Source: Rhodosporidiobolus odoratus (lineage: Eukaryota; Basidiomycota; Microbotryomycetes; Sporidiobolales; Sporidiobolaceae). Taken from it: a stretch of 64,000 nt of DNA. The translations under genes were made by a program, and so were the position numbers. The DNA is taken from NCBI GenBank assembly GCA_034387635.1, contig JAOANU010000005.1:1674001-1738000 (forward strand). Direction: 5' to 3'. Positions 43,881 through 54,616 of this stretch are shown here, piece by piece (the stretch's first letter is position 1; every line of letters begins with the position of its first letter). The notes beneath the pieces are model-generated. The model worked only from the letters and a program-made list of their open reading frames with translations, had not been told where the DNA came from and did no database searches.

Positions 43881-44766
43881 GGTCGTCGGGCGAGACGGAA
43901 GAGGTTGGGTCTGGTGCAGGGACGTAGGCTAGGCCCCTCCCCACCCGAGCTGCAAGAGACAACCCAGTATTTAGCGTCTAGTCGAGGAGAAGAGGCAGGA
44001 AACAAGGTGCCCGGTGGATAAGGCATCCGGGACAAAGGGTGTATACGACTTACTGCGGGTCCAGTGCTGGTCCAGGGTGCTGCTTTACTGCTCCAGCGGT
44101 TGTAAGCGATGTCAGTCCGTCGAGGTCGGCCCTTTGGCTGAGAAGGTGAAACTAGTCTATCAGTACACGTCCAGGCCAGCTAGACTGGCACGTAGGCGGT
44201 AAGGATGTGAATCGGACTCACCTTGTATCCTCGAACGGTCTACTACCCGTTGTGCGGCCACAAAGGGTCGCCTCGAGCGGTTCTGGGTTGATAGTGTTTC
44301 TCGGGCGGGGCCTGTCGAGCCGGGTACGGTGACGCTTGCGATAAGGCGACAGTACAGCTAGCAGCACGATCTACCAGTTTCAACGGGGACTCGGCAGCAG
44401 AGGTGAGCGAAGTGTTGTCAAAACGAGTCGTGCCTCAAAGCGGAGGTCGAATGCTAAATTTTCCTCCGGGTCATATTGCGAAGTACTCCCCGTACAGCAG
44501 CTGCCGACGCCATCGGTGCAAGCAAGTGACGTTCAGGAGCTCTCGCGGCGACGATCTTTCAGATGCAAGAGACGCTTGGCGACAACGCAACCCGGGAAAA
44601 GAAGAAGGTCGAAATTATGGTGCAACTATAAGTGGACTTTGTACTACTAAATATGAACGGAGGTTCAAGGAGCGGCTGGAGCAAGTGGTCAGGCATGCAT
44701 GGGGCGTAAGGCGCAGGGTGCAAGAGAGTAAGGGCGAGGGGTGAAAGGATAGCGGTCTCATGCAGT
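43881..44766. other. Intergenic, probably with 5' exon(s) of TSC2
   Basis: On the minus strand a segment ending at 43880 is preceded by a good acceptor (TCTCTTGCAG near 43950) and, further up, a donor GTAAGT near 44051, so at least one upstream TSC2 exon or UTR exon is likely. The rest, to 44766, shows no gene; it includes the 3' flank of the membrane-protein gene. Confidence 0.4.
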
Positions 44767-45633
44767 TTACTGGCCGAGGAGGTAGTGCCTGCGAAACAGT
44801 CGAAGTTAATTATCATAGCTAGTATCGTCTGATGAAGGCGACGCACCTCTTGTTCTTGGCCATAGCCGCATCGGCAGCCACCGCAACGAAGAGGATAAAG
44901 GTCAAGCCCATCAAGCACCACGAGACAGCCTCCATGGCGACCCAGTACTTATACTCGCCGGAGAAGCGAGCCCAGTTGGGGTCAGAGGTCGAGGAGGAAG
45001 TCGCGGAGAAGGGAACGTGGACGGTGAAAATAGCTGGTATAGAGAGGGTGGGTCAGTTCATGGGCTGCTGACGGCGCAGATTGAAAGCACCGTACCGGCA
45101 CCGACAATGTTGAAGACGAAGATGCAGAACCACAAGAAGGCGGAGAAGAAGAGGGGCAAGACTATAGCGCCGAGAGCAACGACGAGAGTCCTGCAGATAC
45201 AGGACTTAGTTTAGTATCATATTTCCCGTGCTATGACACAATAGAGGTGCGCACAAGAGGCCACTGAAGAAGAGCAAGTTGCCGGTCTGCATGATCTCAC
45301 GACTGGGGTAGTCGTAGACACGCTTGATCTGAACGGCCAATTGACACAAGTCAGCTTCATGTTTATAACAAGGCAAACGGGCAATTAGACGCACGTTACC
45401 ATGATGCTGAAGGACCCACGACCAGATACCGACCTGGCCGGCGGCGAGACCGAAGACGAGGAAGAGGATGAAGGCGTAGACGATGGAACGGATGCCGGGG
45501 ACAAACTTCTTGGGAGGGGGAGCGGCCATCGCAGCAGCCTGACCGTACGGGACAGAGACGTTCACCTCCTAATGCTGTTTAGCTGAGTTGAGATACCACG
45601 CACCTGCTTCTCGAAAGCGTCTTCGCCAGCCAT
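44767..45633 (-). CDS. Small four-helix membrane protein (MARVEL-like)
   Basis: Six exons: 45633-45604, 45568-45395, 45328-45255, 45190-45096, 45033-44847, 44788-44767; 193 aa. A cytosolic N-terminus (MAGEDAFEKQ, then APPPKKF) is followed by four hydrophobic segments: SIVYAFILFLVFGLAAGQVG, TGNLLFFSGLLTLVVALGAI, LFFSAFLWFCIFVFNIVGAA and AVSWCLMGLTFILFVAVAAD. The tail is short and basic (AAMAKNKRHYLLGQ). This layout fits MARVEL-type four-helix proteins found in fungal plasma-membrane domains or secretory membranes (Nce102 is one example), but I see no diagnostic motif. The final exon is 22 nt. Function is inferred only as membrane organisation or traffic. Confidence 0.75.
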
Positions 45634-47149
45634 TGGTCTGTAGTTGAAGGTGTTGAGGGGGTTGAGGATTTGATGCGAAAGAGCGCGAGGCAAGAAAGCT
45701 TATGCAAGCGAGTGGAGAGAGCAGAGAGAGGGAGAAGCGAAGAAACGAGCCATTGTGAGGGATTTGTTTAATCTCGGGCTCGCCGATGTTGACCGATTGG
45801 TGTCCACTCCGACCATCAGAAGCCGAAGCGCAAACCCCGCCGGATGACTCAACACCTTTTCCAGCGAGGCAGAGAGGCGATATACCGAATAGGCAGTATA
45901 TAGGTTGTTACCATAAGCGCGGGATTGGTGGAGTTGCCCGGAGAAGAAAAGTCAATCGGCGCGGGAGGAGGGGGCCGAAGTCGTCGGCGCGCGGACAATG
46001 TGCGGACGGAGCTGGCTCTGGCGCCTGGACGGGTACAGCTGTCGGATGACTGTCGAGCGCTGAGCGGCAGACAGCACAGTGCTGCCCGCTGTATAAGCAC
46101 GCGGGGATGTCGCGGTGTAGCTTGGAGCGTCGGCCAATCAGCTAGGTGTGACGCCTAGGTTGCCCTGTATCCCTTGCCTGGCAGCCCGCGTAGATCCCCG
46201 AGCCATCACTGCCCCTCGTATGCTTGTTCTTGCCGGCTTGAGCTGAATTCGAGGGAGGCGACGTGAGCTGATAAGAGGGCCGCGGCGGAAGGAGGAGACC
46301 AGAGAGGAGGGAGGGAGGGAGGCTTGGGCGTAGCTTGATCCACGAATAAAGTGCTGTCGAATACTTTGGCGGGCTGCTCCGGTTCATCAAGCGCGATCGA
46401 CGGTAGGAGGAAGAGGTGGCACGAACGAGCCTGAGTGTCGTGTCCTTCTTTTCCCACTGCCCTCATTATTGACCTCTATCGACGCGGTAGATTGATGCAG
46501 CACAGGCAGAGTACGTCTGGGTATGCTCCTTCGCCCCGCCTTTCTTGCGATTTCTCCCGCCGACTCGGACACTTTTCAACTCGACGTTGGCATCACGGGG
46601 CAGCCATGATCAGACGTACAAAGCAATGTCCGTCGGGTCATATCTTGCAAGCTTAAGCTACTGCTCTGCGTGCTGCTCTCACCGTGGGGCACACCACGGC
46701 TGAGGAAGTGGAGAAAAAGCGCCCATGTATTGAAAGAAGGAAAACCGACGACGCGACGTCACGATGGAGTCTGCACACTGATGTATTGCACGGAGCTGGC
46801 GTCGCAGAGAGCCTTGAGACTCATGTTGAGAACGGTCTGGCTATTCTATCACTTACATTGGATCTCGAAGCTGCTCCATGTCCTGCTTTGTTTCCTCCAA
46901 TCTTTACCAGAACTCGAAGCGCCACGAACATGGCTTGGGAAATGCATTCGGAGCAGCGAAAGGTTCGACTCGACAGTTGAGGAATGGGCAGCTGGCACAT
47001 TCGCAGCTGCAAAATCAATAACGAGTTGGCATTTACTGTGGCGATGAAAAACCTAGAGAGCCCTTCAGGGGAGGCATCTGGAACTTGGCGACAGACGTCG
47101 ACAACCTGTCCTGCCTCCGACATCGCTCGCTCAATACGCTGGAGCTTCT
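45634..47149. promoter_or_regulatory. Divergent intergenic region, membrane protein / ATG101
   Basis: 1.5 kb between two start codons, the largest divergent gap in the window. Both strands have only short, unrecognised frames. Nothing identifiable as RNA gene or repeat. It is long enough to hide an unannotated noncoding or small gene. Confidence 0.35.
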
Positions 47150-48479
47150 ATGACCTCCCAGACCTCGCCAATTAAAGTGTTCCAGGCTTGCATGGTTCGT
47201 CCTACCTGCGCGATTCCCCGTTCGTCCTCGCTGACCTTGGCCTCATCATCAGCCCGTCGAACGGCAATGGCTCAGAGATGTGGTGCGAGGTGCGTAGGTC
47301 GCACACGGTCTTTATACAATACTGACTGTCCCTTCGCAGCTGTACTCGGCACTGTCCTGTTCCATCGTGTTGTCGGAAACGTTCTCCCCACCCAGGTCGA
47401 TGTCCTTGGCGTTTCGTTCGTGCGTGCACCTTGTCAGACTTAGTCGCTCCGTATGTGTTCTGATCGTCCGACGCAGCCCGCCATTGCCAACCAAGAGATT
47501 GAGGACTTGGTCACCGCGAGGACGGAGCTGCTGTTGCAAGTGCTGCTGAATGGGGGTGCGCCACTGGAGGGCAGAAAAGCCAAAGTACGCTGCAATGTCT
47601 CTCTGATTACACGCCGCTGGTTGACCCTGCGCCCGCCAGCTCTACGTATCCTTCTATCCTATCCCCCTCCCCCACTTGCCCAGTTCTTCCCGCAATCGCA
47701 CCACAAACACCTCTACGACTTCTGCGGCCCGACCGTCATCTCGCTCTCTTCCCTACTCAGCCTCGCCCACTCGCGGCTCACTCCGCCGCCCAGCTTCACT
47801 TGCCCAAGCCGCTCCCGCTGCAGTTACCTCCGCCCTCGGCTGGTTCTCCGCTTCGGCTCGAGCAGCCCTGAGTAGCGCAGCGGGTAGCTCAGATACAGAG
47901 CCGGTACATCTGGACGACGGCACTGCTAAAGAGGGTAGAGAGGAAGGACAGGAAGAAGAGCTCAAGCTGCTGGAAAAGCTCGAGGCGGAAGGGGTATCGC
48001 CCTGGGAGGGGTGGTGTATCGAGCTTGAGGTGCTGGGAGAGGGTACTAGACGCAACAGGGGGGATGCGGAAGAGCGTGCGTTCACTGCTGCTCCGGAAGC
48101 CTTAACGCTCAGCGGTTTCCAACTTGACTATCTCGCTACCGCTTTCGCAGGATTGCGATCTCAGCTCAACGACTTCCTCCTTCGCTCGCTTGACTTCAGC
48201 ATGCAGAATACAGCGCATGTCCCGCCTATCACTACCGCCGATTTACAGGCTTTCGGCGCACTAGTTCGTCTTTCCGTTTATTCCCCAGCGCCCCCGTTGG
48301 AAGGCGAGCTCATTGTTATCTGCACCTCGCAGATCCTCATAGACCCTTCGACCCCTCCCTTCTCCGTACCGCGAGCTACTATCGACGCTGTGCAAAGTTT
48401 CCCGGCTCTGCACAAGCATCTCGCCACAGCTCGAAGCGGGTCAGAGGGGCAGTCGGCAGGAGTCGGAACGCTGTGGTGA
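47150..48479 (+). CDS. ATG101: Autophagy-initiation factor Atg101
   Basis: Five exons: 47150-47194, 47253-47289, 47340-47419, 47477-47584, 47640-48479; 369 aa. Atg101 is a HORMA-fold protein that pairs with Atg13 in the Atg1/ULK1 kinase complex, absent from S. cerevisiae but present in many other fungi. Seen: VERQWLRDVVRAVLGTVLFHR, LPTQVDVLGVSFPA, NQEIEDLVTARTELLLQVLL, then KLYVSFYPIPLP. A Ser/Ala/Pro-rich insert of about 75 residues follows, including GWFSASARA, which may correspond to the WF finger that recruits partners. It is followed by PWEGWCIELEVLG, the conserved strand, and a C-terminal helix (FAGLRSQLNDFLLRSLDFS). At 369 aa it is much longer than human ATG101 (218 aa). The first two exons are 45 and 37 nt and easy to miss. 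Confidence 0.85.
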
Positions 48480-48943
48480 TGGGAGGTCAGTAGTCTCTGT
48501 GCCATTATCCGAGTTCCACGTGCACTGCTGTTACTGAGAAGCCCCCATTGCACCGGCTATGGTACCGGACCTTCTCAACTTGCTTTTTTGGCTTCTCCGT
48601 GCTCGCCCCCGGCTCTCTCGAGGCCATCGCGCCGTCTGTCTGGCCCCGGAGCAAGCGCGATTCTCTACCCGCCTCGTCGAGACCCGTCCACGCCTTGACA
48701 AGAAAAGATGTCCGCGCCAGGCGGAAGAGCGGATGAACAGTTCCGGCTGCTCCCCCACCTTGCCGAACGGCATTCTCCAACTTGTCTTCGTCCGGAAGCA
48801 CTTTCCGCTCTCTGCACACTCATATCGGCTCAACCCGACTACATACACCACCTCTTCGCACTCACCTGCGTCGTTATAGCAATCCGAACTTATAACCCCT
48901 CAGCACACAATCACAACACCCTTTCCGATCCTATTCAGCAACA
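48480..48943. other. Intergenic, promoter of homogentisate dioxygenase
   Basis: 3' flank of ATG101 and 5' flank of the dioxygenase gene. No gene seen. Confidence 0.4.
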
Positions 48944-51555
48944 ATGGCCACCGCTCAAGCTGCCTACGCCGTCACTCCTAACAAGAGCACTCGTCCCAAT
49001 GACCCCTACACCTATCGTGCGTCTACCAGCTCACCCTGAAGCAAGAAGATCTCGAGAAAGCTGACTAGCCCCGATCTTTCTTTGCTATCACTCGCATGGT
49101 AGAGGTCGGCTTTGGCGGAGCCTTTGCCTCAGAGGCAATTCCCGGAACCCTACCGGTCGGACAGAACAGCCCGCAACAAGGTGCGTCTTTTCTGCAGCAC
49201 CTGCCTTCGTCGAAAAATGCTGAACGTCCTGTTGCTATCCTTTGCAGTCAAGTTCGGCCTCTATGGTGCGATTCGTTACCTGCCATCGAGTTCTCGTGAA
49301 GCTGAGCTGATGGATGCCTTGCCTTGACAGCTGAACAATGCACTGCCACCGCTTTCGGTATGCTCTCTTTTTTCTTCGTCGATGTGAAGTGGAGAACGGC
49401 GTGCCGACCTCTTTTACCTTTGCAGTCGCGCCTCGTCACCAGAACCACAAGCTGTGGATGTACAGGATGAGGCCTTCTGTCGCTCACCAGGGCTTTGTCC
49501 GCATCCCGGATAACGAAGATGTAAGTGGACCTTCCTCCTTCCGAGATCAACATGATGAGCGTCTTCAGTTTCCTGACATCCACTCTGCGTTCCTCCAGGT
49601 CGAATCCGAGTTCACTACCCTTAACCCCAAAGTCTCCGTCTCGCCAACTCAAATCGCCTGGCGTCCTTTCCCTCTTCCCGCCGACTCGACCAAGGTCAAC
49701 TTTGTTCAGGGTCTCAAGACCATCGCCGGTACGGGCTCACCGATGGAGAAGGAGGGTCTCGCTGTGCACATGTACCTCGCCAACACTAGCATGGACAAGG
49801 AGGCTTTCGTCAAGTATGCTTTTTCTTTCCCGCCTCCTCAGCAGTCTCGACCGCTCATGCCACTTGGCTCGCAGCAATGACGGTGACATGCTTATTGTCC
49901 CTCAACAAGGTCGTCTCGACATTCAAACCGAACTCGGACACATCATGGTCTCCCCCGGCGAGATCTTCGTCATCCAGCGCGGCCTTCGTTTCAAAGTCAA
50001 GCTTCCCGAAGGTCCTTCCCGAGGTTACATCCAAGAGATTTTCGGCTCGCACTACAAGCTTCCCGAACTCGGACCGCTCGGTGCCAACGGTCTTGCCAAC
50101 GCTCGTGACTTCGAACACCCCGTCGCTTCTTTCGAGGTGGACCAGTCTGGGTGGCAGATTACCTATAAGGTGCGTTCCTCCTGTAATCCTTGGGATGCTG
50201 CAAGGTACTGATAGCTCTCGCTCGCAGCTCATGGGTACCTTCTGGAGCTGCTCACAAGAACACTCGCCTTTCGATGTCGTCGCATGGTGAATCGCTTTCC
50301 TTTCTTTCCCTTCCCTCCCCTCCCTGCCCTGCCCATACGTTTCCATTCTTGCCTCCGACTACTTCGATGCCGCTCGACCATCACTCGCAGCTCTTTCAGC
50401 GTACTGATGCTTCGTTTTTCTCGGCGCCCGTAGGCACGGCAACTACGTTCCTTACAAATACGACCTCTCCCGCTTCTGTGCTGTCGGCTCTGTCTCGTTT
50501 GACCACATCGACCCAAGTAGCAAGCTCCTTCCTCTTCAGCATTCTCTGTGGCGAGCGCATGCTGACGACGACGACCTCTCCTTTTCTTCCGCTGGCGCTT
50601 TCACTTCCGCTTCCTCTCTTGACAGTTGTATGTCCCTTCTTGCCTTCGCGTATACGCTCTCCGGTCGTTCTCGCCGCGCTGCTGTGCTCTACAAGTCGCA
50701 GATAGTTACTAACTCACAACGGATTTCCGTAGTTCTGCGTGCTCACTGTCGATTCGAAGGAGCCGGGAACCCCGCTCGCCGACTTCCTCATCTTCTCGCC
50801 GCGCTGGGACGTCGCCTCGCATACCTTCCGCCCACCCTACTTCCACCGCAACGCTGCTTCGGAATTGATGGGTCTGATCAAGGTACGTTCTCTCGCCTCC
50901 CTGCCTATTCTAATCGAAAGCAGGAAGGTCGCTGTTGCTGATCGACTCTGTGCTACTTACAGGGAGACTACGGAGGCCGCTCCGACGACTTCTCCCCCGG
51001 AGGAATGTCTTATGATACGTTCTCTTCCCTATGTTTCTTTCACTTCCGGATCTAACACGCTCATCTGTGCACAGTGCGGCATGACCCCCCACGGTGTCGA
51101 CTACGAGGTCTTCGAGGCGGCCAGCAACATCGAACAAAACGGCGCGCAATGGATCTCGGATGGCTGCTACGCTTTCATGTTCGAATCGTCTCGCCAATTC
51201 ACCTTGACCGACTACGCCGTCAAGCGCTCCGGAACTATCCACTACCACGAGCCCTCGTACGTTCTACCCCTCCCTCCCTTCCCGCTGAGGTGCCCGTCTC
51301 CTGCCTTCTCTCCCATCTCCCTACCGCTCCTACCTCATGGCATACTGCAGACTGACGACGTCTCATCCGCTTCCCTGCAGCATGTGGGACCCTCTTCAAG
51401 CCGGTTTCCTTGACAGGCTCGACGAAGTTAACGCCCACCTCGCTCAATATGGTCTTCCTCCCATCGACAAGGGCAACGCTACCGCCGGTAACCAGGGCCT
51501 TGCGCGCAGGACAGTCGAAGGTGAATCAGCAATGGAGGGCGCTGGAGTGCACTGA
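48944..51555 (+). CDS. hmgA: Homogentisate 1,2-dioxygenase
   Basis: Best model, 14 exons: 48944-49016, 49103-49180, 49248-49265, 49331-49357, 49426-49520, 49599-49813, 49875-50169, 50228-50286, 50434-50519, 50626-50627, 50733-50882, 50963-51014, 51073-51256, 51381-51555; 502 aa. An iron enzyme opening the ring of homogentisate to maleylacetoacetate in tyrosine and phenylalanine breakdown. Conserved blocks: [113 protein letters not shown] and FMFESS; the iron ligand His/Glu positions lie in the FHRN...SELMG block. Two junctions are abnormal: a 2-nt exon with a GC donor before it, and an AT-AC intron (51015-51072). Both are needed to keep the conserved sequence in frame. The C-terminus extends beyond the usual end. 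Confidence 0.92.
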
Positions 51556-52041
51556 GGCTGCCCCTTTCTTTCTCTTTCTTCCTCGTTGTTGTCTCCCGGG
51601 ATTGTTTTCTAGCGGTTACTAGTCTGGATCTGGTTGTTCCTCTCTCGCTCTCTCGCATGTTCTTACTTGACTCTGCAAATTCGGTACCATGTCCATGATC
51701 AGCTCTGCTGTCCGTGTGCGCTACTGTGGGACTCGGTGAACACGACAAGTTGGCTTTCGGCGACCTTCCCAAACACAACTTGCGGACCGGTAATCATTGC
51801 TCGCGCTGTCCTGTTTCCGCTTGGGCACGCGCAGAGACAGCTCTTGAGATGGCAGGGCTCCACCACAACCCCCGCAAGGGAGTTCGACGACCGGCAAAGG
51901 TGTCCGCTTGGCTGCCCCACTTTCGGTTCGCCCCCACTTTGCCGCTTCCCCTCCTTCGCCTTTCCTTCCGATTAGCTAAACTGACTGTCTACTTGCGAGC
52001 ACTCTTCCATATCCCAGTGCTCACCTCGGATCTCGCACGAC
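51556..52041. other. Intergenic between homogentisate dioxygenase and the second monooxygenase
   Basis: Both neighbours are on the plus strand. The interval holds a 3' UTR and a promoter; no gene seen. Confidence 0.4.
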
Positions 52042-54402
52042 ATGGTCTCACACGGTCCCTACGCCGCATATGCTACCGGTAAAGCAGCCGTCGACGCACA
52101 ACCCAAGACTGCAATCTCAGCTATTGTAGTCGGCGCTGGTAAGCCTGCCTACTCTCTCAGTGATTTGCGATCTCGAGCTGATGTATCCTCCTGAGCAGGC
52201 ATTGCTGGCCTTACCTGCGCTATCGAGCTCGCCTTGAACGGACACGGTCCGGTGTGTTCACCTCCGCGATTGGGACTACGGCACAGCAACGCCTAACAAT
52301 AGTCTAATGCTCAGATCACTTGCTACGAGAGCGTGTCCAAGTTCTCCCGCATAGGGGAGTACGTCTGCGAAGTCTACTATTTTTTCCTCACCTCTGGCCA
52401 CACTGACCCCTTCCTCCCATCCTGTCAGCACAATTGGCATCATGCCCAACGCAGGCAAGATCGTCGGCCGCTGGCCCAATTTCTTCGAGACCCTCGACCC
52501 CTTATGCGGCCACTCCCGCGGTCTCTCAATCTACCGCTGGGATGGCAAGCACATCGTGGATCAAAAGCCGCCGCCGCTTGTACCGAAGGAGCTGGAGACG
52601 GAGGAAGATAGGCTGAGGAGGGAGGCGGAGGAGAAGGCGACGAGGGAGAGCCCGGCGTTTGATGCGCACAGAGGAGACTTGGTGCGTCCTGTTCTTTTCT
52701 ATGTCCAGACATCATCCTCCTTCATCACTGTCGAGCTTTTCAAAGTCGTCTAACTTTTCAAAGTCGTCTAACGCGATGTTACCCTGTACAGCACCAGACC
52801 TTGCTTGACTACGCCATCTCGGTCGGGGTTGACGTTCGTCAAGGTGTTTCGGTCGGAGCGTATGAAGAAACCGACCATGGGGCTTCAGTCATCATCGATG
52901 GCGTCCCTCACACGGCTGACGTGGTCATTGCAGCAGATGGTATATTTGCTCGTCTGCGTGCAGTATTGGGGAAATTGCTGACCTTGCTTCCTTCAAATCA
53001 GGTGTCAAGAGCAAGGCTCGCGAGATCGTCCTTGGCTACGTCGACCAGCCTAAGGCATCCGGATATGCTATTTTCCGTGCTGTGCGCGATCTTAGCCCTT
53101 CCTGCACAGATTGCACTGGCTAATAACTTCGCACGGTCTCCTGGATCTTGACCATTTTCCTTTTCTCAACTCGCCCTTTGGACAGTTCTTCGACGGCGAC
53201 CGCATCCGCGCCAACCCAAAGTGTGCTCATCTAGTAGCCGACGGTATCGACCAGGTCAGTCTCGAAATCCCATCTTTTCTTCCTATACCAAGCCATTTTG
53301 ACGTTTCACTCCTGGGTCTCAGCGCAACGTCTTCGTCGGCCCCGACCTCCACTTCATCGCCGCCGGCGTCAAGGGCACCAAAGAGTTCTCCTGGGTTCTC
53401 ACTCACCTCGATTCGGCCGATGTGACCGAAAGTTGGGTCGCTCCGGGCAAGCTTGAAGATGCGCTCAAGACTGTAGAAGGATGGAACGAGGTGGTGAGGG
53501 AAGTGATCGCTTGTACTCCCCCGGAGGGACTGCTCGATTGGAAGCTGGTAAGCTGCTCTTTTCGGAAATGGGTTGATCTTCCCAATCCTGACTTTTTCCC
53601 GCTCGTTTCCCCCGACTGCAGGTCTTCCGTGACCCCCTCCCGACTTGGGTCTCGCAGAAGGGACGAATCTGCCTTCTCGGCGATGCCGCTCACCCTCACC
53701 TTCCCACCAGTATTCGTACGCTTTCCTGCCTTGCTTTCATTCCTCATCGATCGTCGCTCGACAGCCTCCCCTGGCACTGCTGACCCCCGCTCCGGTCTGC
53801 AGAGGGTGCCTCTCAAGGCATGGAAGACGCGACTGCTATTGCCAACACGCTTCGCCTCGCCGGGAAGGCTGATATCCCGACTGCATTGCGGGTGTACCAA
53901 GACCTCCGTTACGACCGAACAGTTGCGACGCAGCAGCTTGGGGTCCAGTACGTCGTCTCCTCCCTCCCTCGCCTGTCGTGTCTACGCAGCAGCAGCAGCT
54001 CATGTCGTCGTGCCATGCTTTCCCACTGCCCAGAGTCCGGAATACTTGGCACAAACCTCAAGATTGGGATAATCTCGACCCGGAGAGTATGAAGCTTCCT
54101 CATTCGCCTGAGCTGTTCGGGCACGATGCGACGGCTCATACGATTGCGCATTATGCGGAAGCGGCGACCAGGGTGTGCGTCGGGTTTTCCTCCATTCCTC
54201 CTTGCTCACCTGCATCCCTCTGTCCTTTTGTTGTGCCTGTTGTGTGGGACCTTCGGAGCTGACGACTTGCGCACACTGTAGACGAGCGAAGTTTGACGTT
54301 GACACGCAAGTCGGCAAGAACGTTGAGCTTGAGGGAAGAAACGCAGCGCTGACCAACGCCCTGTCTGCGTCCGCTCCATTGTCGTTGCCTATTTCTGCGT
54401 AG
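52042..54402 (+). CDS. FAD-dependent aromatic monooxygenase (salicylate hydroxylase-like)
   Basis: Twelve exons: 52042-52138, 52199-52251, 52315-52358, 52429-52681, 52792-52939, 53002-53081, 53186-53254, 53323-53547, 53622-53715, 53803-53947, 54034-54174, 54282-54402; 489 aa. Group A flavoprotein hydroxylase. Seen: VVGAGIAGLTCAIELALNG (FAD glycine motif), GIMPNAGKIV, RGDLHQTLL, VVIAADGVKSKAR (DG motif), GRICLLGDAAHPHLP (second FAD motif), SIQGASQGMEDATAIAN and a C-terminal FGHDATAHT typical of the salicylate hydroxylase-like group. It lies 486 bp downstream of homogentisate dioxygenase in the same direction. This suggests it may hydroxylate an aromatic acid feeding the homogentisate route (for example a hydroxyphenylacetate); that is inference. 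No extension or signal peptide. Confidence 0.92.
52736..52771. repeat. 18-bp tandem duplication in an intron
   Basis: CTTTTCAAAGTCGTCTAA occurs twice in direct succession inside intron 4 of the monooxygenase (52682-52791). Each copy contains a CTAA that could act as a branch point. Confidence 0.9.
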
Positions 54403-54616
54403 GCGCGGGGAACTTTTGTGTCGGAACCGTATAGGCACTACTGATTGGTGTAACGTGTTCTCGTTGACCCTATCTTGCATGTGACGACCCGAAGCAACAG
54501 CTGAGCGAGAGGAAATGCTGAATAGGTCTATTCCGATGCGATCTCTATGACTGCGAGGCGCAGACACATCAGCACGTCATGTCGGACCCTCTATGGAAGA
54601 GAGGTTGACACACACT

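Noticed and set aside
46684..46980. Small gene between the membrane-protein gene and ATG101
   Set aside because: 98-aa frame with no recognisable motifs, no splice support and ordinary background composition.
50540..50547. 8-nt exon CATTCTCT as an alternative to the 2-nt exon in homogentisate dioxygenase
   Set aside because: It would need a 23-nt intron before it, shorter than any credible spliceosomal intron, and would insert residues not found in the family.
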